Origin: Methanobacteriota archaeon
GTDB lineage: Archaea > Thermoplasmatota > Poseidoniia > Poseidoniales > Thalassarchaeaceae
DNA length: 9,494 nt
Direction: 5' to 3'
NCBI GenBank assembly: GCA_002685895.1
Contig: NYYK01000098.1
Span: 1-9,494 of the forward strand
The position numbers were made by a program, and so were the translations under genes. The notes beneath the pieces were generated by a model. It had not been told where the DNA came from, searched no databases, and worked only from the letters and a program-made list of their open reading frames with translations. How positions within the stretch are numbered: position 1 is the first letter of the stretch; each line of letters opens with the position of its first letter. This document shows positions 1-6,205 of the stretch, piece by piece.

Positions 1-115
1 AGTGCCATGCGTATCGATTTGTGCGACTAGTCCTTATTATGTTTAATTTACTTGACAGCATCATGAGACAAAACTTCATGCCACCCGTTATCTTGGAAAT
101 AGTTGGGACTCAAGT
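1..115. other. leading intergenic stretch, no supported gene
   Basis: I see no convincing gene here. Frame 1 reads nine codons to a TAG at 28-30, and frame 3 is open from the window edge to a TAG at 123-125, overlapping the next gene by 10 nt. Either could be the tail of an upstream gene, but neither short peptide resembles anything I recognise. The part from about 31 to 52 is AT-rich and may hold the promoter of the downstream exonuclease gene. Confidence 0.4.
42..50 (+). promoter_or_regulatory. possible TATA box for the exonuclease III gene
   Basis: The AT-only stretch TTTAATTTA lies about 65-75 nt upstream of the ATG at 116. If it is an archaeal TATA box, transcription would begin around 70-75 and give a leader of about 40 nt. 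I see no clear purine-rich BRE element before it. This rests on base composition and position only. Confidence 0.2.
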
Positions 116-895
116 ATGCGCGTAGTTACTTGGAATTTGAATGGTATTCGAGCAGCACACCGCAAAGGTATGGATGATTTCGTCAATGACATAGATGCTG
201 ATGTTTGGCTGTTCCAAGAAGTGCGCGCTTTACCTGAACAGATGCCAAGTGGTTGGGGTGCAGCTCCGGGTCATGAAGTAATTTGGCATCCCGCTGAAAA
301 GAAAGGCTACTCAGGTGTATCCACGTGGTCTAGAGTGGGGATGTCCGAACAAGGTCGTGGAATTGCCACTAAATTGGACCCCCAAGATTCCGAAGGAAGG
401 GTGCTTCATACCAAGCATGGAAAACTGCACTGTGTCAATATCTATTTGCCAAATGGCGGGGCTAGTATTGAGAGGCAACAATACAAAGATCAATGGCTGG
501 AAGATTTATTGATTTGGTCTCAGAAATTTATTGATTCTGATGAGCCTGCATTGCTTTGCGGTGACTTGAATATAGCGCATACAGAAAATGACATATGGAA
601 TCCGTCAGGGAATAGAAACACGTCCGGTTTTTTACTACATGAGAGACAATGGTTCACACGCTTTTTATCGACTGGGTGGCACGATCTTCATCGCATCCAT
701 TTTGGCGAGCGTAAAGGACCCTATACATGGTGGTCTAATCGTGGTCAGGCAAGAGCCTTGGATAGAGGTTGGAGAATTGATTATGTCCTTGCCAATGATG
801 CTGCATTTGCCGCCTTCAAGTCTGCAGAGGTAAATCGTCAAGCCGGTTTAGCAGCATCAGATCATGCACCTCTGATTGTTGATTTGGACATTTAG
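116..895 (+). CDS. xth: exonuclease III-family AP endonuclease
   Basis: This is a 259-residue Mg-dependent endonuclease/exonuclease/phosphatase-fold enzyme, full length for the family, that would cut DNA at abasic sites in base excision repair. Family motifs appear in order. WNLNGIRAA at residues 6-14 carries Asn7. FQEVRA at 33-38 carries the metal ligand Glu35, with Val-Arg where Thr-Lys is usual. YSGVSTWSR is at 65-73 and NIYLPNGG, with catalytic Tyr110, at 108-115. GDLNIAHTENDIWNP at 149-163 carries Asp150 and Asn152. GWRIDY at 218-223 carries Asp222, and SDHAPL at 248-253 carries the Asp249-His250 pair. All catalytic residues known from E. coli ExoIII are therefore present. The ATG at 116 places Asn7 exactly as in E. 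coli, though the ribosome site before it is weak. A hairpin and 60 nt separate it from the aro operon, so it is probably transcribed separately. Confidence 0.95.
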   Translation: MRVVTWNLNGIRAAHRKGMDDFVNDIDADVWLFQEVRALPEQMPSGWGAAPGHEVIWHPAEKKGYSGVSTWSRVGMSEQGRGIATKLDPQDSEGRVLHTKHGKLHCVNIYLPNGGASIERQQYKDQWLEDLLIWSQKFIDSDEPALLCGDLNIAHTENDIWNPSGNRNTSGFLLHERQWFTRFLSTGWHDLHRIHFGERKGPYTWWSNRGQARALDRGWRIDYVLANDAAFAAFKSAEVNRQAGLAASDHAPLIVDLDI

Positions 896-924
896 ATTTG
901 CTAGGGCACATACTTTAGCGTGAG

Positions 925-944
925 TGCGCCCCCTTAGGGGCGCA
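925..944 (+). repeat. perfect 8-bp inverted repeat before the aro operon
   Basis: The sequence reads TGCGCCCC, a CTTA loop, then GGGGCGCA. It is a perfect GC-rich hairpin and lies 12 nt before the ADH synthase ATG at 956. A weak purine tract (AAGGGT, about 944-949) that could be the ribosome site touches its 3' edge. No T-run follows on the + strand, so a classic intrinsic terminator for the exonuclease gene is not supported. It could be a regulatory hairpin in the aro leader, an operator, or part of a transcript 3' end. The structure is certain; the function is inference. Confidence 0.75.
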
Positions 945-955
945 AGGGTACTAGT

Positions 956-1858
956 ATGACTGAAATGGGTATCGAGGAAATGCGAGAAATGCGCCTCAAG
1001 ACACTACTTCCGACCGGCCGTGGAGTTTGGATTCCGATCGATCATGGTGCTTCTGATTGGCCGGTTGATGGATTGCAGGATACCGGTTTGTTGGTTGAAA
1101 ACCTCACTAGAGGTAGAGGAGCAGATGCAATCGTTTGCCAGCGCGGCCCATTGAATTCTCATTTCAACGATGCACGCGAAAATTGGCGTGGGGGTTGGGT
1201 TCTCCATCTCTCAGTATCAACCCGTCATGGAGGGGGGAAAACAGGTTGGAAAGTGCTCGCTGGGGAGGCTTCCAATGTTGTTGTATCAGCTGTTGAGAGG
1301 GGTGCAATGGGTGTTAGTGTTCAGGTCAATCTCGGTGATGAACACGAAGCGGAGATGTTGGCAACTCTTGCATCAGTGGCTGATGAATGTCACCTACTTG
1401 GAGTTCCTCTATTGGGTATGATGTATCCAAGAGGCCCCAATCTCAACATCATGGAAGGCGATGCAACACTAGGTGTAGCCCATGCAGCACGTATTGGATG
1501 GGAATTGGGTTGTGATGTGGTGAAGGTGCCATGGACTGGTGAAATCGAAACTTTCCAACAGGTGACTTCAGCAGTTCCAATCCCTGTACTTGTTTCAGGT
1601 GGTCCAAAAGAGAACAACTTCCGAGATGTGATTAGAATGGTCAGAGCATCTATGGCGGCAGGCGGCGCAGGAGTCTGCATGGGTCGACAAATCTTTGCAG
1701 ATAGTGACCCAGTAGCAAGAATTGCTGAAATCATCGAAGTTGTTCATGGGATTCCTTGGGATGCCGATGGCCGCTTCAAGTTCGATTCAGAAGATGCGGA
1801 TGAAATGGAGGATTTGTACGAATCCTTCCGTGACCGATTAGACAAATTTGGCAATTAA
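956..1858 (+). CDS. aroA': 2-amino-3,7-dideoxy-D-threo-hept-6-ulosonate (ADH) synthase
   Basis: This 300-residue class I aldolase (DeoC/LacD fold) would catalyse the first step of the archaeal shikimate route. It condenses L-aspartate 4-semialdehyde with a unit derived from 6-deoxy-5-ketofructose 1-phosphate to give ADH. The start resembles MJ0400: VWIPIDHGASDWPVDGL at residues 24-40 holds the conserved Asp29-His30. LLGMMYPRGPN at 152-162 holds the catalytic Tyr157. VVKVPWTGEIETF at 188-200 holds Lys190, the expected Schiff-base lysine. VLVSGGPK at 211-218 and GGAGVCMGRQIF at 236-247 form the phosphate-binding end of the barrel. The related class I fructose-bisphosphate aldolase is the main alternative, but the aroB' gene 9 nt downstream favours ADH synthase. 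The start at 956 has a weak AAGGGT 6 nt upstream; a second ATG at 965 is possible. It leads the five-gene operon. Confidence 0.93.
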   Translation: MTEMGIEEMREMRLKTLLPTGRGVWIPIDHGASDWPVDGLQDTGLLVENLTRGRGADAIVCQRGPLNSHFNDARENWRGGWVLHLSVSTRHGGGKTGWKVLAGEASNVVVSAVERGAMGVSVQVNLGDEHEAEMLATLASVADECHLLGVPLLGMMYPRGPNLNIMEGDATLGVAHAARIGWELGCDVVKVPWTGEIETFQQVTSAVPIPVLVSGGPKENNFRDVIRMVRASMAAGGAGVCMGRQIFADSDPVARIAEIIEVVHGIPWDADGRFKFDSEDADEMEDLYESFRDRLDKFGN

Positions 1859-1864
1859 GGTGAT
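1859..1864 (+). promoter_or_regulatory. ribosome binding site of aroB' (GGTGAT)
   Basis: GGTGAT starts just after the aroA' stop codon (1856-1858) and lies 3 nt before the ATG at 1868. It matches the complement of the GGATCACCTCC end of archaeal 16S rRNA, and it fixes the aroB' start. Confidence 0.7.
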
Positions 1865-1867
1865 ACA

Positions 1868-2911
1868 ATGGAACTTTGGCTCTTTTATCAAGATGGTTCT
1901 GCCTCAAAACCGGCGGATGCTTTGGTATATGCTGACGGCTCAATACTTCCTGAATGGGCTACTAATGATGAGTTATTGAGAACTTATGCTCTCGATGATG
2001 GAGGTGTCGTGGACAGTTCGGGACGAGCAGTCGGTGCGTTCATTCACATCGAAGATGATGAAGGTCAAGAAGCAGCACTGGAATTCATAGGCTTGGCTGA
2101 ATGGCTAGTTGTTGATTGCGCCGATTGGAAAATGATTCCTTTGGAAAATCTAGTTGCCGCCGCCGATGGAACTGCAACAAAGATAGCAGCGTCAATATCG
2201 AATCCAGATCAATTACAGGGTGCCGCTTTCGCTCTGCAGAGAGGCGTAGATGCGCTTCTTCTACCCGATGATGCTGAAATGTGGGGGGTGGCACAGGAAC
2301 TCGCCGCTCAGCGGCTTGCAGATACGACTGGAGCAAGTGAAGCCAGTGCGATGGTACTTGACCAGCAGATTGAGTTGTACCCACTTGAGATTCTTGGGAT
2401 TGAACCAGGGGGTATGGGTGACCGTGTTTGTGTCGACCTTGTGCAGATGTTGGAGGTAGGAGAGGGCCTTCTTGTTGGTTCTAGCGCCTCCCTTCTAATT
2501 CTGGTGCATGGAGAAACTCTCACCTCTCAATTCGTGCCTCCGCGACCATTCCGAGTTAATGCTGGGCCAGTACACTCTTACGTGATGATGGCCGATGGCT
2601 CCACCAAATATCTCTCTGAGTTGGTAGCAGGAGATGAGGTGCTAGTAGTGTCCCCTTCTGGTTCACGAGTGGTCTCTGTTGGCCGTTTGAAAATTGAACC
2701 CCGTCCACTATTATTGGTGCGATATGGGGATGATATTGGCAGGTCAGGTCAAGTCTTTTTACAGCAAGCAGAGACAGTAAGGCTTGTATCAAACATTGAA
2801 AACCCCCTCTCTGTCACGCATCTTGAAGCGGGGATGAAAGTTCTCGGTGCCGCTGGCGAGGCGGGAAGACATATTGGCAATGCAATCAGTAGTGATGTGG
2901 AGGAAAAATGA
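1868..2911 (+). CDS. aroB': 3-dehydroquinate synthase II (archaeal type)
   Basis: This 347-residue enzyme belongs to the MJ1249 family, which oxidatively deaminates ADH with NAD+ and cyclises it to 3-dehydroquinate. It is unrelated to bacterial AroB. Signature blocks cluster in the C-terminal half: GGMGDRVCVD at residues 181-190, GEGLLVGS at 198-205, RPFRVNAGPVHSYV at 226-239, KYLSEL at 247-252, RPLLLV at 279-284, AETVRLV at 301-307 and GRHIG at 333-337. Earlier, DWKMIPLENLVA at 86-97 and LQRGVDALLLPDD at 123-135 also fit the family. The N-terminal portion is the most divergent part and looks a little shorter than in relatives of about 350-380 residues. It starts at 1868 behind a clear GGTGAT site, 9 nt after aroA', and its TGA abuts the aroK start. 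The two genes make the consecutive first steps of the pathway. Confidence 0.95.
   Translation: MELWLFYQDGSASKPADALVYADGSILPEWATNDELLRTYALDDGGVVDSSGRAVGAFIHIEDDEGQEAALEFIGLAEWLVVDCADWKMIPLENLVAAADGTATKIAASISNPDQLQGAAFALQRGVDALLLPDDAEMWGVAQELAAQRLADTTGASEASAMVLDQQIELYPLEILGIEPGGMGDRVCVDLVQMLEVGEGLLVGSSASLLILVHGETLTSQFVPPRPFRVNAGPVHSYVMMADGSTKYLSELVAGDEVLVVSPSGSRVVSVGRLKIEPRPLLLVRYGDDIGRSGQVFLQQAETVRLVSNIENPLSVTHLEAGMKVLGAAGEAGRHIGNAISSDVEEK
2899..2903 (+). promoter_or_regulatory. ribosome binding site of aroK (GGAGG)
   Basis: GGAGG lies inside the last codons of aroB', 8 nt before the aroK ATG at 2912. An overlapping ATG at 2908 opens a frame that stops after six codons, so the site points to 2912. 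The aroB' TGA (2909-2911) directly abuts that ATG, which suggests coupled translation. Confidence 0.7.
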
Positions 2912-3766
2912 ATGGCATTGATTGGTGAAGGAGAAGGTCATGGGGGTTTCACCCTCCTCCATGCTCTCGGTGCCGGTTATGGTTGTTCAGTTGGCATTGA
3001 TTTGAGTACTAAGGTTAGATTGAGAGATAATGAGCCAAAGAAGAGTGCCGATGATCCTAGCGGCGTTTTGGAGGCGGTTGTTGAAGCTTGGGTGGCCGCT
3101 GGATTAGAGAAACCGGCAGAGGAACTTTTCTGGCAGGTAAGGAGCACAGTTCCTACAGGTCAAGGTCTGAAGAGTTCCGCTGCATTATCAGTTGCCGCCA
3201 TCAAGGCTCTTTGTGAAGCCGGTGAAGTCGAATTAACCAACGCACAAATTGTAGATATTTCAGCCAATGCACAGATGTCTTCAGGTGTTTCAATGACCGG
3301 AAGTGTTGATGATGCTTGGGCTGCTATTGAACCTGGTTGGAAAATTGTCAATCCAAATTTGCCAGCAGCAGAAGGTATTCTTATGGAAGGAGAATTTCCC
3401 TCGCCCGAAGATTGGAAGGTCTTGATAGTAATGCGCGGTGATCGTGAATTATTACCTGATGCCCAGCGATTCGCACAGGTGGCGCCGCAGTTTGAGAAGG
3501 CTATTGTAGCAATGGAACAAGGTGCCCTAGGTGTTGCTCTAACGGAAAATGGTAGAGCTACCTCAAACGCTCTTGGCGATGGACGAGGACGTCGTTTAGC
3601 AAATGATTTGCTTGTTTGGGGTGCCAGATCAGCAGGAATTAGTGGTTCTGGGCCAGCAATTGCTGCTCTCGTTCCATCTTTCAATGAATCAGTATTGAGG
3701 AGAATCGAACAGTTGGCAGAACAGAGAGGGCACGATACCATCGTAACAGATCTGTGGACTGCTTAG
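2912..3766 (+). CDS. aroK: shikimate kinase, archaeal GHMP family
   Basis: This 284-residue protein would phosphorylate shikimate at the 3-OH with ATP. It belongs to the GHMP kinase superfamily, not the P-loop AroK of bacteria. The N-terminus, GHGGFTLLHALGAGYG at residues 9-24 and then GIDLSTKV, matches the archaeal family's first motif. The ATP-binding motif PTGQGLKSSAALS lies at 81-93. TGSVDDAWAA at 129-138 corresponds to the family's TGAFDDA-like segment. The glycine-rich third GHMP motif is SGSGPAIAAL at 244-253. Length is normal. Other GHMP kinases such as homoserine or mevalonate kinase are conceivable, but the neighbours aroA', aroB' and aroC and the archaeal-type N-terminus make shikimate kinase the natural reading. 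There is no intergenic space before it and 16 nt after it. Confidence 0.93.
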   Translation: MALIGEGEGHGGFTLLHALGAGYGCSVGIDLSTKVRLRDNEPKKSADDPSGVLEAVVEAWVAAGLEKPAEELFWQVRSTVPTGQGLKSSAALSVAAIKALCEAGEVELTNAQIVDISANAQMSSGVSMTGSVDDAWAAIEPGWKIVNPNLPAAEGILMEGEFPSPEDWKVLIVMRGDRELLPDAQRFAQVAPQFEKAIVAMEQGALGVALTENGRATSNALGDGRGRRLANDLLVWGARSAGISGSGPAIAALVPSFNESVLRRIEQLAEQRGHDTIVTDLWTA

Positions 3767-3773
3767 AAATGGT

Positions 3774-3778
3774 GGTGA
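3774..3778 (+). promoter_or_regulatory. ribosome binding site of aroC (GGTGA), start ambiguous
   Basis: GGTGA lies 4 nt before a TTG at 3783 and 10 nt before an ATG at 3789 in the same frame. The 4-nt distance equals that between GGTGA and the aroB' ATG, which supports TTG. ATG is the more usual codon. The site does not settle the choice. Confidence 0.6.
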
Positions 3779-3782
3779 AACC

Positions 3783-4865
3783 TTGTCCATGCGCCTAGGC
3801 GAAGAAATTGCAGTCACTCTCTTTGGTGAGAGTCACGGTGCAGTAGTGGGTGCTTTGGTCGAAGGAATGCCAGCAGGTATTTCTGTTGATGCACAATCAC
3901 TTGCAAAAGACCTCTCGCAAAGAAAGCCGGGTGGGGAATTTGCTTCCAAACGGCGAGAGGATGACGAATGTCACATTTTGTCTGGTGTCAACGAGGGATT
4001 CACAACAGGTTGGCCAATTCTATTGTTAATCGCAAACAAGGATGTACGCTCTTCGGACTATTCTTTCCTACCGAATCACCCTAGGCCGGGGCATGCTGAT
4101 CTACCTGAACTTGCGCGCACAAGAGGTTACTCAGATTTACGTGGGGGTGGTGCGAATAGTGCACGTTTGACTGCTGGATTGGTTGCCGCTGCTAATATTT
4201 GCCGCCCAATTGAGGCAACTTCTGATTGGCAGGTCGAGGCTCATGTTCATTCAATAGGTGAGGTTTCATCTGCTGAAATTGAAACACTTCCTCTCGGTGA
4301 AGGCGAAGTGTGGGATAGAATCCGTTGCCGCGATAGCGCCGCTGGGGTGAAGATGATTGAACTCGTTGAGCAGATGAAGGTTGAGCAAGATTCCATTGGA
4401 AGTTCAGTTGAACTTAGAATATCTGGTTTACCACTTGGTTTTGGGGAACCTTGGTTTGAGGGCCTTGAACCTGCTCTTGCCAACGCTTTGATGGCTATTC
4501 CTGCAGCGAGAGCTATTGAATTTGGTAGAGGTATATCTGCCAGTGTAATGCGCGGAAGCGAGCATAATGACACGTGGTTTAGAGCATCTGATGGCCCATT
4601 ACCAGTGGGGGAAAAGGCAGACGGAGCACTTGGTGGAATGGCAACAGGCGCCGATATCATTGTCAAACTTCATTTCAAACCACCAAGTAGTATCCCGCAA
4701 GAACAGGTCACACTAAATCTCGATTCAGGTGAAGTCGAAACTCTATTCGTGGCTGGGCGGCATGACCCAGTAATTGCGCCGCGCGCAGTGGCTGTAGTTG
4801 AATCGGTAGCTAGGCTTGTGTTATCCGATTTAGCAGTGAAAGGAGGATGGTCACAAGATGAGTAA
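3783..4865 (+). CDS. aroC: chorismate synthase
   Basis: This 360-residue protein (358 if it starts at the ATG at 3789) would convert 5-enolpyruvylshikimate 3-phosphate to chorismate using reduced FMN. Family motifs, numbered from TTG, are FGESHG at 14-19 with catalytic His18, GMPAGI at 28-33, ILSGVNEGFTTGWPI at 65-79, RPGHAD at 101-106 with the second catalytic histidine His104, DSIGSSV at 203-209, LGFGEPWFEGLE at 218-229, GSEHND at 258-263, KPPSSI at 299-304 and GRHDPVIAPRA at 325-335. Length is normal. Several normally conserved positions differ. The usual GGGRSSARET is GGGANSARLT at 121-130, keeping Ser-Ala-Arg but losing an Arg and a Glu. RRRPG is QRKPG at 46-50, and the loop after it lacks the usual Arg. 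I still call it chorismate synthase, since no paralogous family is known to me and the operon context is exact. Its end overlaps lysC by 8 nt. Confidence 0.93.
   Translation: MSMRLGEEIAVTLFGESHGAVVGALVEGMPAGISVDAQSLAKDLSQRKPGGEFASKRREDDECHILSGVNEGFTTGWPILLLIANKDVRSSDYSFLPNHPRPGHADLPELARTRGYSDLRGGGANSARLTAGLVAAANICRPIEATSDWQVEAHVHSIGEVSSAEIETLPLGEGEVWDRIRCRDSAAGVKMIELVEQMKVEQDSIGSSVELRISGLPLGFGEPWFEGLEPALANALMAIPAARAIEFGRGISASVMRGSEHNDTWFRASDGPLPVGEKADGALGGMATGADIIVKLHFKPPSSIPQEQVTLNLDSGEVETLFVAGRHDPVIAPRAVAVVESVARLVLSDLAVKGGWSQDE
4841..4846 (+). promoter_or_regulatory. ribosome binding site of lysC (AGGAGG)
   Basis: AGGAGG lies inside the end of aroC, 11 nt before the lysC ATG at 4858. It is a full match to the anti-Shine-Dalgarno core, so the start overlapping aroC is well supported. 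Confidence 0.7.
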
Positions 4866-6192
4866 TTCTAGAGTTTTCAAGTTCGGCGGCTCTTGCCTCA
4901 AAGAAACTCATGACATCGACGCCATAATTCAGCGAGTCAAGGAATCAGAAAGCGAGAGAACAGTTGTTGTAGTCTCTGCACTTCATGGCATCACGGACAG
5001 GATTCTTGAGAGAATTGAGCGAAATGAGAAAGAAACCATCTCTGCATTTGTTGCCTCTATCGAGATGTACCATCTGGAAATTTCACCAACACTCGTTAAT
5101 GCTCAATTTTATCCAATTTTCCAATATGCAGTCGAAGGATTGGCAGATGCCCTAAACGCCCATTGCGATAATCCAATTGAGGAATATAGAACCAAGGCAT
5201 TGATTGCCGGTGAGAAAATGAGCAGTGTGGTAGTGGCGTCATCACTTGTAAAATCAGGAATTGATAGTGCACCTGCTTGGGCCGAAGATATAGGCATCCA
5301 CATCAATTCCATCAAAGGTTCGCCAGTCATTGATATCAAGGCGACAGAACAGAGTTTGAATCTTCCAGATGTCAAGGTACCAGTAGTAACTGGTTGGTAT
5401 GGTACGGATGGAGATGATTTGGCTTTGCTTGCTCGTGGTGGTTCTGATTTGACAGCAACATCTCTTTCATCAGTTCTTGCTGCTTCAGATGTGACAATTT
5501 GGAGAGATGTGCCCGGTGTGTTGGCACTTGCACCACGTTGGTCTATTCCCTCTCGTAACCTACCCTATCTTTCGTATACAGAGGCTCAAGAGTTAGCCCT
5601 GTTTAGTGAACCAATGCTACATCCATTCGCAGTTGAACCCCTGCGAGAAGAAGGAATCCCCCTTCACCTTCGCCCACTTCATGATCCGAGTAAGGTTGGA
5701 AGTTGTATTGGGCCGTACATTGCCACAGGCTCTCCGCAAGTGCGGGCTGTAGGATGCCTTCCACATTTGGTTCCACTCACTCTGAAGCTTTCAGGGGTGA
5801 TGTCGGTAGCCAAATTGGTTAGTGACGCAACTTCCTTGTTGGAGCGCTCCCGCATACGTGTCTGGTCTCTGCGGGCGCGACCGAGTGAAGCGCGGTTTTT
5901 GGTTTCTGAGCGATTTGCTTCAAGAGCCATTCGCTTGCTTTCAGAATGCCCAAGTTTACCCACTCCCTATAGAGGTGAATCGATAACTATTCTCTGTTTA
6001 GTTGGTGAATCTATAGGAGTAGGTGGTGATGTTGCTCGAGAAATTGAGGATTTAGCAAGCCATTCAGATCTTGAATTCACTTCCCTAGATGAAGGAAATC
6101 GAGACCATGCACTGCATTATACCGTTCCTGATAGCCAAACGCAAGTTGCCCTCATGTCATTGGCAGAGAAACTCAATCTTCTCGTATCTTAA
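4858..6192 (+). CDS. lysC: aspartate kinase with C-terminal ACT region
   Basis: This 444-residue enzyme would phosphorylate L-aspartate to 4-aspartyl phosphate, the first step toward aspartate semialdehyde. The amino acid kinase domain spans about 5-285. It has KFGGSCL at residues 8-14, VSALHGITD at 39-47, GEKMSS at 118-123, TGWYGTDGDD at 178-187, ARGGSDLTA at 192-200, IWRDVPG at 214-220, LPYLSYTEAQELA at 235-247 and MLHP at 253-256. Residues from about 306 to 440 look like two ACT repeats, expected to bind a regulatory amino acid. The first is weakly conserved; the second (from about 374, ITILCLVGESIGVGGDVA) is clearer. The gene is translationally coupled to aroC. Its product feeds the aspartate semialdehyde pool that ADH synthase uses, which explains a place in an aromatic operon. 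The effector, whether Lys, Thr or an aromatic amino acid, cannot be read from the sequence. Confidence 0.94.
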   Translation: MSNSRVFKFGGSCLKETHDIDAIIQRVKESESERTVVVVSALHGITDRILERIERNEKETISAFVASIEMYHLEISPTLVNAQFYPIFQYAVEGLADALNAHCDNPIEEYRTKALIAGEKMSSVVVASSLVKSGIDSAPAWAEDIGIHINSIKGSPVIDIKATEQSLNLPDVKVPVVTGWYGTDGDDLALLARGGSDLTATSLSSVLAASDVTIWRDVPGVLALAPRWSIPSRNLPYLSYTEAQELALFSEPMLHPFAVEPLREEGIPLHLRPLHDPSKVGSCIGPYIATGSPQVRAVGCLPHLVPLTLKLSGVMSVAKLVSDATSLLERSRIRVWSLRARPSEARFLVSERFASRAIRLLSECPSLPTPYRGESITILCLVGESIGVGGDVAREIEDLASHSDLEFTSLDEGNRDHALHYTVPDSQTQVALMSLAEKLNLLVS

Positions 6193-6205
6193 CCAAAAGA
6201 AGTGA
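6193..6205 (-). terminator. possible T-rich end signal for the - strand operon
   Basis: The stop codons of the convergent lysC (6190-6192) and membrane protein genes (6206-6208) lie only 13 nt apart. Read on the - strand, this gap contains CTTCTTTT, which could act as a short archaeal U-rich terminator. No equivalent T-run lies just after lysC on the + strand, and I see no hairpin here. Confidence 0.25.

Noticed and set aside
925..944. Intrinsic terminator for the exonuclease gene
   Set aside because: The stem is strong, but the following bases (AGGGTACTAG) have no T-run on the + strand, so I list it as an inverted repeat of unknown role.
1390..1734. 114-codon open frame on the - strand inside aroA'
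   Set aside because: It is antisense to the ADH synthase active-site region, and its product has no recognisable motif.
956..1858. Class I fructose-bisphosphate aldolase as the product of the first aro gene
   Set aside because: The fold and the Schiff-base lysine are shared, but the gene sits 9 nt before dehydroquinate synthase II and its DHG and YPRG segments resemble MJ0400 ADH synthase, so the aromatic role is preferred.
3160..3741. 193-codon open frame on the - strand inside the shikimate kinase gene
   Set aside because: It lies wholly within a gene with clear GHMP motifs, has a composition rich in Ser, Ala and Pro typical of antisense frames, and matches no family I know.
4247..4666. 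139-codon open frame on the - strand inside aroC
   Set aside because: It is antisense to well-conserved chorismate synthase motifs, shows no ribosome site and has a low-complexity Ser/Pro-rich product.
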